Source: an uncultured Erythrobacter sp. (lineage in GTDB: Bacteria > Pseudomonadota > Alphaproteobacteria > Sphingomonadales > Sphingomonadaceae). From it: a DNA stretch of 64,000 nucleotides. Within the stretch, counting starts at the first letter, position 1, and each line of letters starts with the position of its first letter. Where the stretch lies: assembly GCA_947495695.1 (NCBI GenBank), contig CANLZP010000001.1, positions 1,261,069 through 1,325,068 of the forward strand, read 5' to 3'. The translations under genes were made by a program, and so were the position numbers. Of this stretch, positions 46,983 to 56,785 are shown in pieces. Below the pieces are notes generated by a model that had not been told where the DNA came from, searched no databases, and was given only the letters and a program-made list of their open reading frames with translations.

Positions 46983-48482
46983 ATGGCGCATATTCAGGTC
47001 GCGGTGTTTGTAGTTTTGATGCTGGCATTGACCGCATTGACGTGGCGCAAGGTCGCGGCCGCGCGTGCCGCCAGCCATGCCTCTGCCGATAAAGAGATAT
47101 TTCTGGCGGGCGGTGGGCTGAGCTGGTTCTTCGTTGCCGGTGCCATCACCCTGACCAATCTTTCAACCGATCAATTGGTTGGGATGAATGGCAACCAGAT
47201 GCTGCTGCTGGCCTGGTGGGAACTGGCCGGATTTATCGGACTGCTGTTGTTGGCGTTTGTTTTTGTGCCGATCTATTACAAGAACAATTGCACCACGATC
47301 ACCCAATTGCTGGAAAAACGATACGACGGGGCGAGCATTCGCACGGTGATCTCTGCCCTGTTCTTGTTCGGCAATCTGTTTATCTATCTGCCAGCGGTGA
47401 TCTATTCCGGCGCGCTGTTTATGCAGACGCTGTTTGGGATTGAGGCATCTATTGTCGCGATCGCGGCGGTTTTTGCAGTGGTCGGCGCTGGCTTTGCCAT
47501 TCTGGGCGGTTTGCGCGCGGTTGCGGTGCTCGACACCTATGCCGGCATAGGCATTCTGGCGCTGGCTTTAGTGGTGGTTTTCCTCGCGATGCAGGCGATC
47601 GGCTGGGACATGACCACCGGCGTGCCAGAAGAACGCCTGACCATGATCGGTTCGCTCGATAGCCCAATTCCCTTCCACACGCTGTTCACCGGAATGCTGT
47701 TCATCCAGATATTCTATTGGTCGACCAATCAGAACATCACTCAAAAAGCACTGGCCGCCCCCAATGTGAAAGAGGCGCAAAAGGGCGTGGTTGCAGCGGC
47801 GATCATTCGCGTTCTGATCGTGCCGCCAATCGTCGTTATTCCCGGCATCGTTGCCTTTAAGCTGTTCGGCGATGTGGATGACCGCGCCTATGGTATGGTG
47901 GTGGCAGAGGTGCTGCCTGATTGGACCAGCGGTATGTTTGCAGCGATGATTGCAGCTGCTGTTCTGACGACCTATTCGGCCGTGATGAACGCCACCATCA
48001 CGCTGTGGTCGGTCGACTTCCACCGCCGCTTTATCAAGCCGGACGTTGATGTGCGCAAATTGAACCGCACGGTTGGGATCATCGCCATGATCGCTTCTGT
48101 CGCTCTGGTGCCGGTCTATGCGGGTGCAGAAAGCATCATCAATCTGCTGCAGGAACTGAACGGGCTTTTGTCCATGCCTATCTTGTCGGCCTTTATCGCG
48201 GCGCTGCTGTTCCGCAATATGGACGCACGCGCGGCTGTGGTGGGGCTGGTTTGGGGCTTCAGCATCTATGCCTTCCACACTTTCTATCTCTATGTGCCTG
48301 AGAATTTTGGCGGGGTCAGCTGGTATGCGACCATCGGCCTGCCGTGGGTGCATTACATTGATGTCATGCTGTTCGTATTGGTCAGCTCGGTGGCAGTGGC
48401 CTTGCTGACCAATCTGGTGGTGTTCGGCAATCGGGCAAGCCTTGCCTTTGGGAAGGGCGCACCCCAGCTAAATGAGGCATGA
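46983..48482 (+). CDS. Sodium:solute symporter (SSS, SGLT-like)
   Basis: 499 residues and about 14 membrane spans; sodium-coupled uptake of a sugar or galactoside is inferred from SGLT-type motifs (LSTDQLVGMNGNQMLL, WSTNQNITQKALAAPNVKEA, AGAESIINLLQELNGLLSMP) and from the divergent alpha-galactosidase operon 77 bases away. GAGGGGG precedes the ATG. Its stop overlaps the truB ATG (ATGA), coupling a sugar transporter to a tRNA-modification gene, which is unusual. Confidence 0.93.
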   Translation: MAHIQVAVFVVLMLALTALTWRKVAAARAASHASADKEIFLAGGGLSWFFVAGAITLTNLSTDQLVGMNGNQMLLLAWWELAGFIGLLLLAFVFVPIYYKNNCTTITQLLEKRYDGASIRTVISALFLFGNLFIYLPAVIYSGALFMQTLFGIEASIVAIAAVFAVVGAGFAILGGLRAVAVLDTYAGIGILALALVVVFLAMQAIGWDMTTGVPEERLTMIGSLDSPIPFHTLFTGMLFIQIFYWSTNQNITQKALAAPNVKEAQKGVVAAAIIRVLIVPPIVVIPGIVAFKLFGDVDDRAYGMVVAEVLPDWTSGMFAAMIAAAVLTTYSAVMNATITLWSVDFHRRFIKPDVDVRKLNRTVGIIAMIASVALVPVYAGAESIINLLQELNGLLSMPILSAFIAALLFRNMDARAAVVGLVWGFSIYAFHTFYLYVPENFGGVSWYATIGLPWVHYIDVMLFVLVSSVAVALLTNLVVFGNRASLAFGKGAPQLNEA

Positions 48483-49477
48483 CTGATACCCAACTCCCGC
48501 CAAATGGCTGGCTGATCCTCGACAAACCGCGCGGCCTTGGCTCGACCCAGGCTGTCACCGCGGTGAAGCGCAATTTGCGCACTGGTGGATATGCCAAAAC
48601 CAAGGTCGGCCATGGTGGCACGTTGGACCCGTTGGCTGAAGGCGTACTGCCGATTGCTCTGGGCGAGGCGACCAAGCTGGCGGGGCGCATGTTGGATGCC
48701 AGCAAGATCTATGAATTCACCATTCAGTTTGGCGCAGAGACCGACACGCTGGATACAGAGGGCGAGGTGATCCACACCAGTGATCGTTTCCCGCCGATGG
48801 CCGCAATTGCCGCTGTTCTGGAACATTTCACCGGAGCAATTGAGCAGATACCGCCTGCCTATTCCGCACTGAAGGTGGACGGCAAGCGGGCCTATGACAG
48901 GGCGAGGGCGGGCGAGACGGTGGAGATGAAGACGCGCGCCGTCACCATTTACGAGCTTTCGCTTGCCAGCGAACGCGAGGATTCTGAACTGCGCTCGGCC
49001 TTTCAAACCACTGGTGGTCGGCCTGACCCCTATGACCCGTCTGCGCCTTTGGAATTGGCCGATTGCATCACGCTGCGTGCTCATGTGTCCAAGGGCACTT
49101 ACATCCGTTCTCTGGCACGGGACATCGCACGCGCGCTTGGAACCTATGGTCATGTTACCTATCTAAGGCGGATCAAGGCCGGGCCTTTCCTCGAAAAACA
49201 GGCGATTTCGCTAGACAAACTCAACGAAATCGGTAAGGGCGCGCGACTTGAAGACGTAATACTGCCATTGGAGGCAGGGCTGGACGACATCCCGGCTCTT
49301 ACCCTCACGTCCGACGAGGCAGCAGCGGTCCGCCAGGGCCGCGTCTTAACCGGGCAGCCCCAAGCTGATGGGCTCTATTGTGCCATGTGCCGGAATGTTC
49401 CGGTGGCATTGGTGGAACTTGCCAGCGGGACGACGAAGATCGTCAGGGGTTTCAACCTTCCCGATGTCGCTGAGTAA
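48479..49477 (+). CDS. truB: tRNA pseudouridine(55) synthase
   Basis: Makes pseudouridine 55 in the T loop. 332 residues: [17 protein letters not shown], catalytic aspartate in [29 protein letters not shown], and a C-terminal PUA-like end. Continues into rpsO-pnp as usual, but its upstream neighbour is the symporter instead of rbfA. Confidence 0.96.
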   Translation: MTDTQLPPNGWLILDKPRGLGSTQAVTAVKRNLRTGGYAKTKVGHGGTLDPLAEGVLPIALGEATKLAGRMLDASKIYEFTIQFGAETDTLDTEGEVIHTSDRFPPMAAIAAVLEHFTGAIEQIPPAYSALKVDGKRAYDRARAGETVEMKTRAVTIYELSLASEREDSELRSAFQTTGGRPDPYDPSAPLELADCITLRAHVSKGTYIRSLARDIARALGTYGHVTYLRRIKAGPFLEKQAISLDKLNEIGKGARLEDVILPLEAGLDDIPALTLTSDEAAAVRQGRVLTGQPQADGLYCAMCRNVPVALVELASGTTKIVRGFNLPDVAE

Positions 49478-49488
49478 GAGAGAATAAT

Positions 49489-49758
49489 ATGTCGGTAACT
49501 ACCGAAGAAAAAGCAAAAATTATCAAAGACAACGCCCGCGAAGCTAACGACACGGGCAGTCCAGAAGTCCAGGTGGCCATCCTGACACAGCGGATCCGCA
49601 ATTTGCAGAGCCACTTTGATGCCAACCACAAGGACAATCACTCGCGTCGCGGCCTGTTGACCATGGTCAACAAGCGCCGCAGCCTCCTCGCCTATCTCAA
49701 GAAGACAGACGTGGAACGCTATAACGCACTGATCGCGAAGCTGGGTCTTCGTAAATAA
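49489..49758 (+). CDS. rpsO: 30S ribosomal protein S15
   Basis: 89 residues, full length: [18 protein letters not shown] and [20 protein letters not shown] are the S15 signature. AAGAGAG precedes the ATG. Followed by an intrinsic terminator before pnp. Confidence 0.98.
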   Translation: MSVTTEEKAKIIKDNAREANDTGSPEVQVAILTQRIRNLQSHFDANHKDNHSRRGLLTMVNKRRSLLAYLKKTDVERYNALIAKLGLRK

Positions 49759-49770
49759 GACATTCGTGAA

Positions 49771-49797
49771 GGGCGGCTCCAACAGGGCCGCCTTTTT
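49771..49797 (+). terminator. Intrinsic terminator between rpsO and pnp
   Basis: GGCGGC (49772-49777) pairs with GCCGCC (49787-49792), followed by TTTTT. Likely partial, as rpsO-pnp read-through is normal in bacteria. Confidence 0.85.
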
Positions 49798-49859
49798 CGC
49801 ATAGAGGGCATGGGGGCATTCGGCCACCAGCCTCGGGGCAGACATACGCCCTACACCGG

Positions 49860-49915
49860 TCCGGGACGGAATACCCGGAACAAGTAGGCCCCGCTCCGCA
49901 ATAAGGCGCAGCGGG
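49860..49915 (+). promoter_or_regulatory. Double hairpin in the pnp leader
   Basis: TCCGGG (49860-49865) pairs with CCCGGA (49874-49879), and CCCGCT (49890-49895) with AGCGGG (49910-49915), ending 16 bases before the pnp ATG. In enteric bacteria pnp is autoregulated through RNase III cleavage of a leader hairpin; a similar role here is inference. Confidence 0.5.
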
Positions 49916-49931
49916 TTCATAAGGAAAATAC

Positions 49932-52211
49932 ATGTTCGACAAAAAAACCGTATCGCTGGAGTGGGGCGGGAAAACCCTCACCCTCGAAACCGGTCAGATC
50001 GCCCGTCAAGCTGACGGCGCTGTTTTGGCTACCTATGGCGAAACCGTGGTGCTGTGCGCCGTGACCGCCGCCAAGAGTGTACGCGAGGGCCAAGATTTCT
50101 TCCCGCTCACCGTTCACTATCAAGAAAAATTCTCAGCCGCTGGCCGTATCCCAGGTGGTTTCTTCAAGCGCGAAGGTCGCGCTACCGAGAAAGAAACGCT
50201 GACCAGCCGTCTAATCGACCGTCCAGTTCGCCCGCTGTTCCCAGAGGGTTTCTACAACGAAATCAACGTGATCTGTCAGGTCCTGTCGTATGATGGTGAG
50301 ACCGAGCCAGATATCGTGGCCATGGTTGCAGCCTCCGCTGCCCTGACAATTTCCGGTCTGCCTTTCATGGGCCCAATCGGCGCTGCTCGCGTTGGCTTTA
50401 ACAATGGCGAATATGTCCTGAACCCCAGCATCACAGATGCATTGGGTGAAGACGGCCGTTTGGACCTGGTTGTTGCTGCGACAAATGACGCAGTGATGAT
50501 GGTTGAATCCGAAGCCAAGGAATTGACCGAGGAAGAAATGCTGGGCGCGATCATGTTTGCGCATGACGAGAGCCGCAAGGTTATCGGTGCGATCATCGAT
50601 CTGGCCGAGCAAGCTGCCAAGGATCCTTGGGACGTTGATCTGTCCGACGACACTGCCGCGATCAAAGAAAACCTTCGCGGTATCGTTGGTGATGACATTG
50701 CAGCCGCTTACAAGCTGACCGACAAGTCAGCGCGTTCGGACGCTTTGAACCTGGCTCGCGCCAAGGCAAAAGAAGCCTATGCCGATGCCGAAGGTCAGAC
50801 CCAGATGACCGCCAATAAAGCGGTTAAAAAGCTGGAAGCTGAAATCGTTCGCGGTGCCATCCTCAAGGATGGTCAGCGTATTGATGGCCGTAAGACGGAC
50901 GAAGTTCGCCCGATCGAAGCCATGGTTGGACTGTTGCCACGGACCCACGGTTCGGCACTGTTCACTCGCGGTGAAACTCAGGCAATTTGTACCACCACTT
51001 TGGGTACCAAAGATGCTGAGCAGATGATCGATGGGCTGGAAGGCCTGTCGTACAACAACTTCATGCTGCACTATAACTTCCCACCCTATTCGGTTGGCGA
51101 AGTGGGCCGCTTTGGCTTTACCAGCCGCCGCGAAACCGGCCATGGTAAGCTGGCTTATCGTGCGCTGCACCCTGTGCTGCCCGATCACGAGGACTTCCCT
51201 TACACAATCCGCATCCTGTCAGACATCACCGAGTCCAATGGCTCGAGCTCGATGGCGACTGTGTGTGGTGGTTGTTTGTCGATGATGGATGCAGGTGTTC
51301 CGATTGAACGCCCTGTTTCGGGCATCGCCATGGGTCTGATCCTTGAAGGTGACGAATTCACCGTTCTGTCTGACATTCTGGGTGATGAAGATCACTTGGG
51401 CGACATGGACTTTAAGGTGGCTGGTTCGGAAAGCGGCATCACGTCGCTGCAGATGGACATCAAGGTTGCCGGGATCACCAAGGAAATCATGCAAACGGCA
51501 ATGGAACAGGCGAAAGCCGGCCGCGCGCACATCCTGGGCGAAATGACCAAGGCACTTGGCACATCGCGCACCGGCGTCTCCAAGCACGCTCCTCGTATCG
51601 AAACCATGCAGATCGACAAATCGAAGATCCGCGACATCATCGGTACAGGCGGCAAGGTGATCCGCGAGATCGTTGCTGAAACCGGCGCCAAGGTCGACAT
51701 TGATGATGAAGGTATCATCAAAATCTCGTCTTCCGACAGCGATCAGATTGAAGCAGCCAAGAAATGGATCGAAGGCATCGTTGAAGAAGCCGAAGTCGGC
51801 AAAATCTACAACGGCAAGGTCGTCAACATCGTTGATTTCGGCGCTTTCGTGAACTTCATGGGCGGCAAGGACGGTCTCGTCCACGTGTCGGAAATGAAGA
51901 ACGAGCGGGTTGAAAAGCCAACTGACGTTGTTTCCGAAGGCCAGGAAGTAAAGGTCAAGGTTCTCGAGATCGATCAGCGCGGCAAGGTCCGTCTGTCGAT
52001 GCGAGTGGTTGATCAGGAAACCGGTGAAGAGCTGGAAGACACCCGTCCTCCACGCGAGAACAAGCCTCGTGGCGGCGGTGATCGTCGTGGCCCACGCGGC
52101 AGTCGCTCACGCGGTGGCGATCGCGGCGGTCGCCGTGATGGTGGCAACAATGATGGCGGGAATAAAGACGGCGGTGGTGAAGCCCATGTGCCGGACTTCC
52201 TGAAGGACTAA
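49932..52211 (+). CDS. pnp: Polynucleotide phosphorylase
   Basis: 3'-5' phosphorolytic exoribonuclease. 759 residues: two RNase PH domains (first with [15 protein letters not shown]; second with [15 protein letters not shown] and the catalytic [17 protein letters not shown] region), then KH ([20 protein letters not shown]) and S1 ([15 protein letters not shown]) domains, and an RGG-rich tail. AAGGAAA precedes the ATG. Confidence 0.98.
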   Translation: MFDKKTVSLEWGGKTLTLETGQIARQADGAVLATYGETVVLCAVTAAKSVREGQDFFPLTVHYQEKFSAAGRIPGGFFKREGRATEKETLTSRLIDRPVRPLFPEGFYNEINVICQVLSYDGETEPDIVAMVAASAALTISGLPFMGPIGAARVGFNNGEYVLNPSITDALGEDGRLDLVVAATNDAVMMVESEAKELTEEEMLGAIMFAHDESRKVIGAIIDLAEQAAKDPWDVDLSDDTAAIKENLRGIVGDDIAAAYKLTDKSARSDALNLARAKAKEAYADAEGQTQMTANKAVKKLEAEIVRGAILKDGQRIDGRKTDEVRPIEAMVGLLPRTHGSALFTRGETQAICTTTLGTKDAEQMIDGLEGLSYNNFMLHYNFPPYSVGEVGRFGFTSRRETGHGKLAYRALHPVLPDHEDFPYTIRILSDITESNGSSSMATVCGGCLSMMDAGVPIERPVSGIAMGLILEGDEFTVLSDILGDEDHLGDMDFKVAGSESGITSLQMDIKVAGITKEIMQTAMEQAKAGRAHILGEMTKALGTSRTGVSKHAPRIETMQIDKSKIRDIIGTGGKVIREIVAETGAKVDIDDEGIIKISSSDSDQIEAAKKWIEGIVEEAEVGKIYNGKVVNIVDFGAFVNFMGGKDGLVHVSEMKNERVEKPTDVVSEGQEVKVKVLEIDQRGKVRLSMRVVDQETGEELEDTRPPRENKPRGGGDRRGPRGSRSRGGDRGGRRDGGNNDGGNKDGGGEAHVPDFLKD

Positions 52212-52233
52212 AAACCTTCTGCCAAAGAACAAT

Positions 52234-52265
52234 GGGCCGTTCGGAGAAATCCGGGCGGCCTTTTT
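52234..52265 (+). terminator. Intrinsic terminator after pnp
   Basis: GGCCG...CGGCC outer stem with inner CGG/CCG pairing, 52234-52260, then TTTTT at 52261-52265. Confidence 0.85.
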
Positions 52266-52308
52266 CTTTGCTCCGCCAACCGTGCGCCTCTAATACGAAG
52301 TCAAAGGA

Positions 52309-52815
52309 GTGCGTGTCATTCAGGCGAAGCAATTGATCCCCATCGGCTGGCGCGAATATGTCGACCTGCCCGATCTCGGGTTCGAACATATTCCGGCAAA
52401 GATCGATACAGGTGCTCGCACCAGCGCACTGCATGTCGATTCGATTGACTTATATGAGGGTAATGACGGGAAAAAGATGGCCCGCCTGTCCTTTCGGATC
52501 CGGCACAATCCAGGCGAAAAGCCAGAGCGGGTTCAGTGCGATATGCCGTTGGCCGGTGTCCGCAATGTGATGAGTTCGAACGGTGAGTATGAAGAACGTT
52601 ATGTCATACGCACCCATCTGAAACTTGGCGGAATTTCGCGGCCGGTCAACTTTACTCTCACAAATCGTGGCTCAATGCGCTATCCGGTCCTGGTAGGGCG
52701 CAGCGCGATGCGAAGCCGGTACGAAATTCATCCTGGCAGGTCCTTTATCCATGGCACACGCGATGCCGAGCCGCTGGTTCATGCGGACATTATCGAAACA
52801 AAGGACTTGTCATGA
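52309..52815 (+). CDS. Retropepsin-like ATP-dependent zinc protease family protein (RimB-like)
   Basis: 168 residues with the aspartic-protease-like [11 protein letters not shown] motif and [10 protein letters not shown], typical of the DUF785 family found beside RimK. Start uncertain: the GTG at 52309 abuts the AAAGGA sequence directly, while the in-frame TTG at 52333 gives [16 protein letters not shown], which fits family N-termini. Stop overlaps the rimK-like ATG (ATGA). In pseudomonads a RimB protease trims the glutamate tail added by RimK; the same pairing is inferred here. Confidence 0.85.
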   Translation: MRVIQAKQLIPIGWREYVDLPDLGFEHIPAKIDTGARTSALHVDSIDLYEGNDGKKMARLSFRIRHNPGEKPERVQCDMPLAGVRNVMSSNGEYEERYVIRTHLKLGGISRPVNFTLTNRGSMRYPVLVGRSAMRSRYEIHPGRSFIHGTRDAEPLVHADIIETKDLS

Positions 52816-53717
52816 AAATCGCAATGCTTGCCCGAAACCCTAATCTCTATTCGCACAAGCGATTGGTAGAGGCTGCGGAGGACCGGGGCCACACCTTGGA
52901 TATTCTCAACACCACGCGTTGCACGGTCAGCATTGCCAGCCACCGGCCCACGGTGACCTATAAGGGCGAAACGCTGACCGGATATGAAGCGGTGATTCCG
53001 CGCATCGGTGCCTCGATCACGGCCTATGGGCTTGCCGTCTTGCGTCAGTTCGAAATGGGTGGTGTCTGGCCATTGAATGAAAGTGTGGCGATCGGACGGA
53101 GCCGGGACAAGCTGCGGTCGACCCAGATCATGGCCAAACATGGCCTGGGCCTTCCGTTGACCGCTTATGCCAATGATCCCAAGCAGGCCGAGGAAATTAT
53201 CAAGGCCGTCAACGGGCCACCCGTCGTCATCAAGCTATTGGAAGGCACGCAGGGGATCGGCGTGGTGCTGGCGGAAACGCTGAAAGGCGGCGCCTCGATT
53301 ATCGAAGCCTTCCGCGGCGCCAATATTGCCATCATGGTCCAGGAATTCATCAAGGAAGCCGGTGGATCCGATATTCGCTGCCTTGTGGTCGGGGGCAAAG
53401 TTGTCGCCGCGATGAAACGTCAAGGCGCTGAGGGCGAATTCCGCAGCAACCTTCACCGTGGCGGCAGCGCTCAGCTGATCAAGATTACGCCGGAAGAACG
53501 CAGTACGGCCGTTCGGGCGGCCAAAGCGATGGGACTGAACGTGTGCGGAGTGGACTTGCTGCGGTCCAATCACGGGCCGGTCATCATGGAAGTGAATTCG
53601 TCTCCGGGCCTGGAAGGCATCGAGAATGCCACGGGCAAGGATATTGCTGGAATGATTATCGATTTTGTTGCCGAGAACGCCAAGCAAGGAAAGACCAAGA
53701 CGCGTGGAAAAGGCTAA
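52812..53717 (+). CDS. rimK: RimK family alpha-L-glutamate ligase
   Basis: ATP-grasp ligase adding glutamates, in E. coli to ribosomal protein S6. 301 residues, the same size as E. coli RimK: N-terminal [23 protein letters not shown]-binding [18 protein letters not shown], and metal site [15 protein letters not shown]. Middle gene of a protease-ligase-deacylase operon; overlaps the third gene by 14 bases. Confidence 0.92.
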   Translation: MKIAMLARNPNLYSHKRLVEAAEDRGHTLDILNTTRCTVSIASHRPTVTYKGETLTGYEAVIPRIGASITAYGLAVLRQFEMGGVWPLNESVAIGRSRDKLRSTQIMAKHGLGLPLTAYANDPKQAEEIIKAVNGPPVVIKLLEGTQGIGVVLAETLKGGASIIEAFRGANIAIMVQEFIKEAGGSDIRCLVVGGKVVAAMKRQGAEGEFRSNLHRGGSAQLIKITPEERSTAVRAAKAMGLNVCGVDLLRSNHGPVIMEVNSSPGLEGIENATGKDIAGMIIDFVAENAKQGKTKTRGKG

Positions 53718-54771
53718 GCCACGCACAAAGGCCCTGCCGCGCGATCCATTTGAGATTGCAGGACAACAGGTCGCCGCTGGCACCAGTGCGACGATCGAGA
53801 TACCCGTCAGTCGATTGTCCACCAATACCGAGATTTCGCTTCGGATTAGGGTCGTCCATGGGGCCAAGCCAGGTCCGGTCATTTTTGTGAGCGGCAGCGT
53901 TCATGGTGACGAGATTATCGGCGTAGAAATTGCCCGCCGCTTGCTGAACCAGATTTCGGCCAAGCGGCTCGCCGGGACGTTGTTATGTATTCCCATCGTC
54001 AACGCCTATGGCTTCATTGCGCATCAACGCTATCTGCCCGACCGACGGGATCTGAACCGCGTCTTCCCCGGTTCCGCCAAAGGGTCATTGGCAGCACAAT
54101 TGGCCTATACGTTTACGCATGAGGTCATCGCCCGCTGCGAGCTTGGCATTGATTTGCATTCTGCCGGCTTGCACCGCACCAATCTGCCACAAATCCGCAT
54201 CAGTGATAGCCGCCCCAAGGCGGAAGAACTGGCTTTGGTATTTGGTGCCCCGGCAATCATTTTGTCCAAGCTGCGCGAGGGGTCTTTGCGGCAAACCGCT
54301 GCTGATCATGGATGTGATGTCCTGCTGCTCGAAGCTGGTGAAGCCTTGCGATTCGACGAGTTGAGCATCCGTATCGGGGTCCAAGGCATTCTGCGCGTCA
54401 TGGCTCATTTGGGCATGGGGGTCCGTTTGCCACGCAAGGCGGGCGCAAATTCAGCGCGCAGCAGCCGAACAAGCTGGGTAAGAGCACCCGAAGGCGGTAT
54501 CTTTCGCGCGACAAAATCCAGCGGCGCTCTGGTCGAAAAGGATGAACCGGTCGGTTATCTTACCGATCCGTTTGGCGACGAGGACGTGGCGGTCCTTTCT
54601 CCCTTAACCGGTATCATCATAGGTCGTAGCAATTTGCCGGTGGTCAATCAGGGCGATGCATTGGTGCATGTTGCCCAGGTTGAACGGGCTGGCACGGTAG
54701 AGCAGCGGCTCGATGATATCGAAGAAGCGGCATTTGCAGATGGTTTGTTCGACGAAGATGAAATCGTTTAG
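53704..54771 (+). CDS. Succinylglutamate desuccinylase/aspartoacylase family (M14) hydrolase
   Basis: 355 residues. Zinc ligands in SGSVHGDE and LGIDLHSAG, catalytic glutamate in LLLEAGEA, then a C-terminal beta-barrel ([14 protein letters not shown]). Family members hydrolyse amide bonds to glutamate or aspartate. Position behind rimK suggests action on glutamylated or acylated products, but that is inference. GTG at 53704 with GGAAAG upstream; the open frame to 53665 lies inside rimK. Confidence 0.88.
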   Translation: MEKAKPRTKALPRDPFEIAGQQVAAGTSATIEIPVSRLSTNTEISLRIRVVHGAKPGPVIFVSGSVHGDEIIGVEIARRLLNQISAKRLAGTLLCIPIVNAYGFIAHQRYLPDRRDLNRVFPGSAKGSLAAQLAYTFTHEVIARCELGIDLHSAGLHRTNLPQIRISDSRPKAEELALVFGAPAIILSKLREGSLRQTAADHGCDVLLLEAGEALRFDELSIRIGVQGILRVMAHLGMGVRLPRKAGANSARSSRTSWVRAPEGGIFRATKSSGALVEKDEPVGYLTDPFGDEDVAVLSPLTGIIIGRSNLPVVNQGDALVHVAQVERAGTVEQRLDDIEEAAFADGLFDEDEIV

Positions 54772-54784
54772 ATAGGCACCGATT

Positions 54785-54886
54785 ATGCTGAAACGTGAAT
54801 TGATCGACACATTGCAGATACCCGACGGGGAAACGCTCGAGCCGTTCCGCCATGGACGCGATCATGTGGTCGCGCCGCATCATTAG
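54785..54886 (+). pseudogene. Truncated copy of the 56101 methyltransferase-like gene
   Basis: Bases 54785-54874 match 56101-56190 at 80 of 90 positions, mostly third-codon differences. The copy reads MLKRELIDTLQIPDGETLEP and then runs into unrelated sequence and a TAG (33 codons in all). After 54886 no homology is seen up to the next gene. It is a relic of a second paralogue or duplication. Confidence 0.8.
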
Positions 54887-54982
54887 TGGTTTGGCCCTGG
54901 CGCGTGCTAGTGTCCACCATCGCGTAGCAACACCGAAAACTCGAAAAAGGGTCGCATTATCCCTTAATGGAGGAATGCGGTT

Positions 54983-56041
54983 ATGAGCGAGCTTGATGAA
55001 GCAAAACTGGAAGCACTGGCGGGCAAGGTAATTGGCGATGTAGCAGGTGCCATCAGTCTGCTGATGGCCTATATTGGCGACCAGTCCGGCGTCTTTGCCG
55101 CGATTGATAAACATGGGCCGGTAACGATTGAGAAGCTGGCCCAACATACCGGCCTCAATCCCAAATACTTGCGCGAATGGCTTGGGTCGGTGTCGGCCGC
55201 TGGCTATGTCACCTATTCCCCCGCGTCGGAAACCTTCGATCTGTCCGAAGAACAAGCACTGATCTTCACCCGCGAGGGTCAACCGGCCTGTATGCAAGGG
55301 TTTTTCCAGGCTGTTGTTGCGCAATATGAAGAGCAAGAACAAGCGGTTGAGACCTTCAAAAGCGGGGAAGGGAGGCCGTGGAGCGCGCAATCACCATGCT
55401 GTTTCTGTGCCACAGATCGCTTTTTCCGTCCCGGGTATGAAGCCAATTTGACCAGCGCCTGGATACCGTCGCTGAGCGGGGTCGAAGATCGCTTGAAGCA
55501 AGGTGCGAAAGTGGCGGATGTTGGCTGCGGGCTGGGATCATCGACCATCATGATGGCCCAGGCTTTCCCGGACTCGACGTTCCACGGCATTGATTTTCAC
55601 GAGCCATCCATTGCGCAAGCCCGTGAAAGCGCTGCGGCAGCGGGTGTAACAAATGTCAATTTCCAAACCGCTAGCGCACAAGACTTTGCCGGCGAAGGCT
55701 ATGACTTTGTGTGCATATTCGATGCTCTGCACGACATGGGCGATCCGGTTGGCGCTGCCAGACATATTCGCCAAGCGATGAAGGATGATGGCACCTTCAT
55801 GCTGGTTGAACCGATGGCCGGAGACAGCATGGCGGACAATATGCATCCTCTGGGGCAGATCTATTACGGATTTTCGACTACCATCTGCACCCCTGCATCG
55901 GTCAGCCAGGATGTTGGCCTTGGCCTGGGCGCGCAGGCTGGTCAGGCTCGATTGACCGAAGTCTTGAACGAGGCTGGATTTACCAGCGTCCGACGGGCAG
56001 CCGAAACGCCCACCAATATGGTGCTGGAGGTCACCGGCTAA
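54983..56041 (+). CDS. Class I SAM-dependent methyltransferase with winged-helix N-domain
   Basis: 352 residues: an N-terminal winged-helix (GPVTIEKLAQHTGLNPKYLREWL, Rv2258c-like) and a Rossmann methyltransferase domain with motif I VADVGCGLGSSTIMMAQAF at about 175 and FDALHDMGD. GGAGGAA precedes the ATG. Substrate unknown. The gene is flanked by a truncated and an intact copy of another gene, suggesting insertion at this locus. Confidence 0.88.
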   Translation: MSELDEAKLEALAGKVIGDVAGAISLLMAYIGDQSGVFAAIDKHGPVTIEKLAQHTGLNPKYLREWLGSVSAAGYVTYSPASETFDLSEEQALIFTREGQPACMQGFFQAVVAQYEEQEQAVETFKSGEGRPWSAQSPCCFCATDRFFRPGYEANLTSAWIPSLSGVEDRLKQGAKVADVGCGLGSSTIMMAQAFPDSTFHGIDFHEPSIAQARESAAAAGVTNVNFQTASAQDFAGEGYDFVCIFDALHDMGDPVGAARHIRQAMKDDGTFMLVEPMAGDSMADNMHPLGQIYYGFSTTICTPASVSQDVGLGLGAQAGQARLTEVLNEAGFTSVRRAAETPTNMVLEVTG

Positions 56042-56100
56042 GACAGGTTTCTCAAAGCAGTGGGTGGCTAGATAGGCCCAATTCTATTAAGGCCACCCCC

Positions 56101-56778
56101 ATGCTGAAACGTGAATTGATCGATACATTACAGATACCCGACGGGGAAACGCTTGAGCTGTTTCGCCATGGCCGCGATTATATGATCGTGCTGGGCCATA
56201 ACGAGCTGATGAGCACGCGCATGCGTTTTTCCGAAGAGCAGCTGGCTGATCTGACCCTTGATCGCTTGGGCAATGACAATCCGCGGATGCTAATCGGGGG
56301 TTATGGCATGGGCTTTACCCTGCGGGCGGCGCTGGCTCGCATGGGTGAGGGCGGTCAGGCTGTGGTGGCCGAAATCTCCGACAAGATCGTGGAATGGGCC
56401 AAAGGACCGATGTCCGATTTGACCGGTGATTGTCTTTCCGATCCACGGCTGGATTTGAAGATTTGCGATGTTGCCGCGTTGATTGACGACGCCAATGACG
56501 GGACTTGCGGCAAATTCGATGCCATTCTGCTGGATGTCGACAATGGCCCCGATGGCATGGTGCGCGATGCCAACAACCGGATCTATTCACGCACTGGCTT
56601 GGCCAAGGCGCGCGATGCGTTGATGCCGGGCGGCATTTTGGCGGTTTGGTCGGCAGCGCCCGATCACGCATTTCGCAAGAGGATGCAGGACGTCAAACTG
56701 GATGTGGAGGAGTGGAATGTGCGCTCACGCCCCAACAATAAGGGCGCGCATCACATCATCTGGTTCGCCCGCCGCTAG
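56101..56778 (+). CDS. Spermidine synthase-like SAM-binding protein
   Basis: 225 residues with a Rossmann fold of the spermidine synthase family: LIGGYGMGFTLRAAL, VAEISDKIVEWAKG, FDAILLDVDNGPDGMV. It is shorter than true spermidine synthases and lacks the N-terminal beta-hairpin domain, so a methyltransferase or unknown role is likely. First 90 bases are duplicated at 54785. Confidence 0.82.
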   Translation: MLKRELIDTLQIPDGETLELFRHGRDYMIVLGHNELMSTRMRFSEEQLADLTLDRLGNDNPRMLIGGYGMGFTLRAALARMGEGGQAVVAEISDKIVEWAKGPMSDLTGDCLSDPRLDLKICDVAALIDDANDGTCGKFDAILLDVDNGPDGMVRDANNRIYSRTGLAKARDALMPGGILAVWSAAPDHAFRKRMQDVKLDVEEWNVRSRPNNKGAHHIIWFARR

Positions 56779-56785
56779 CCGACCC

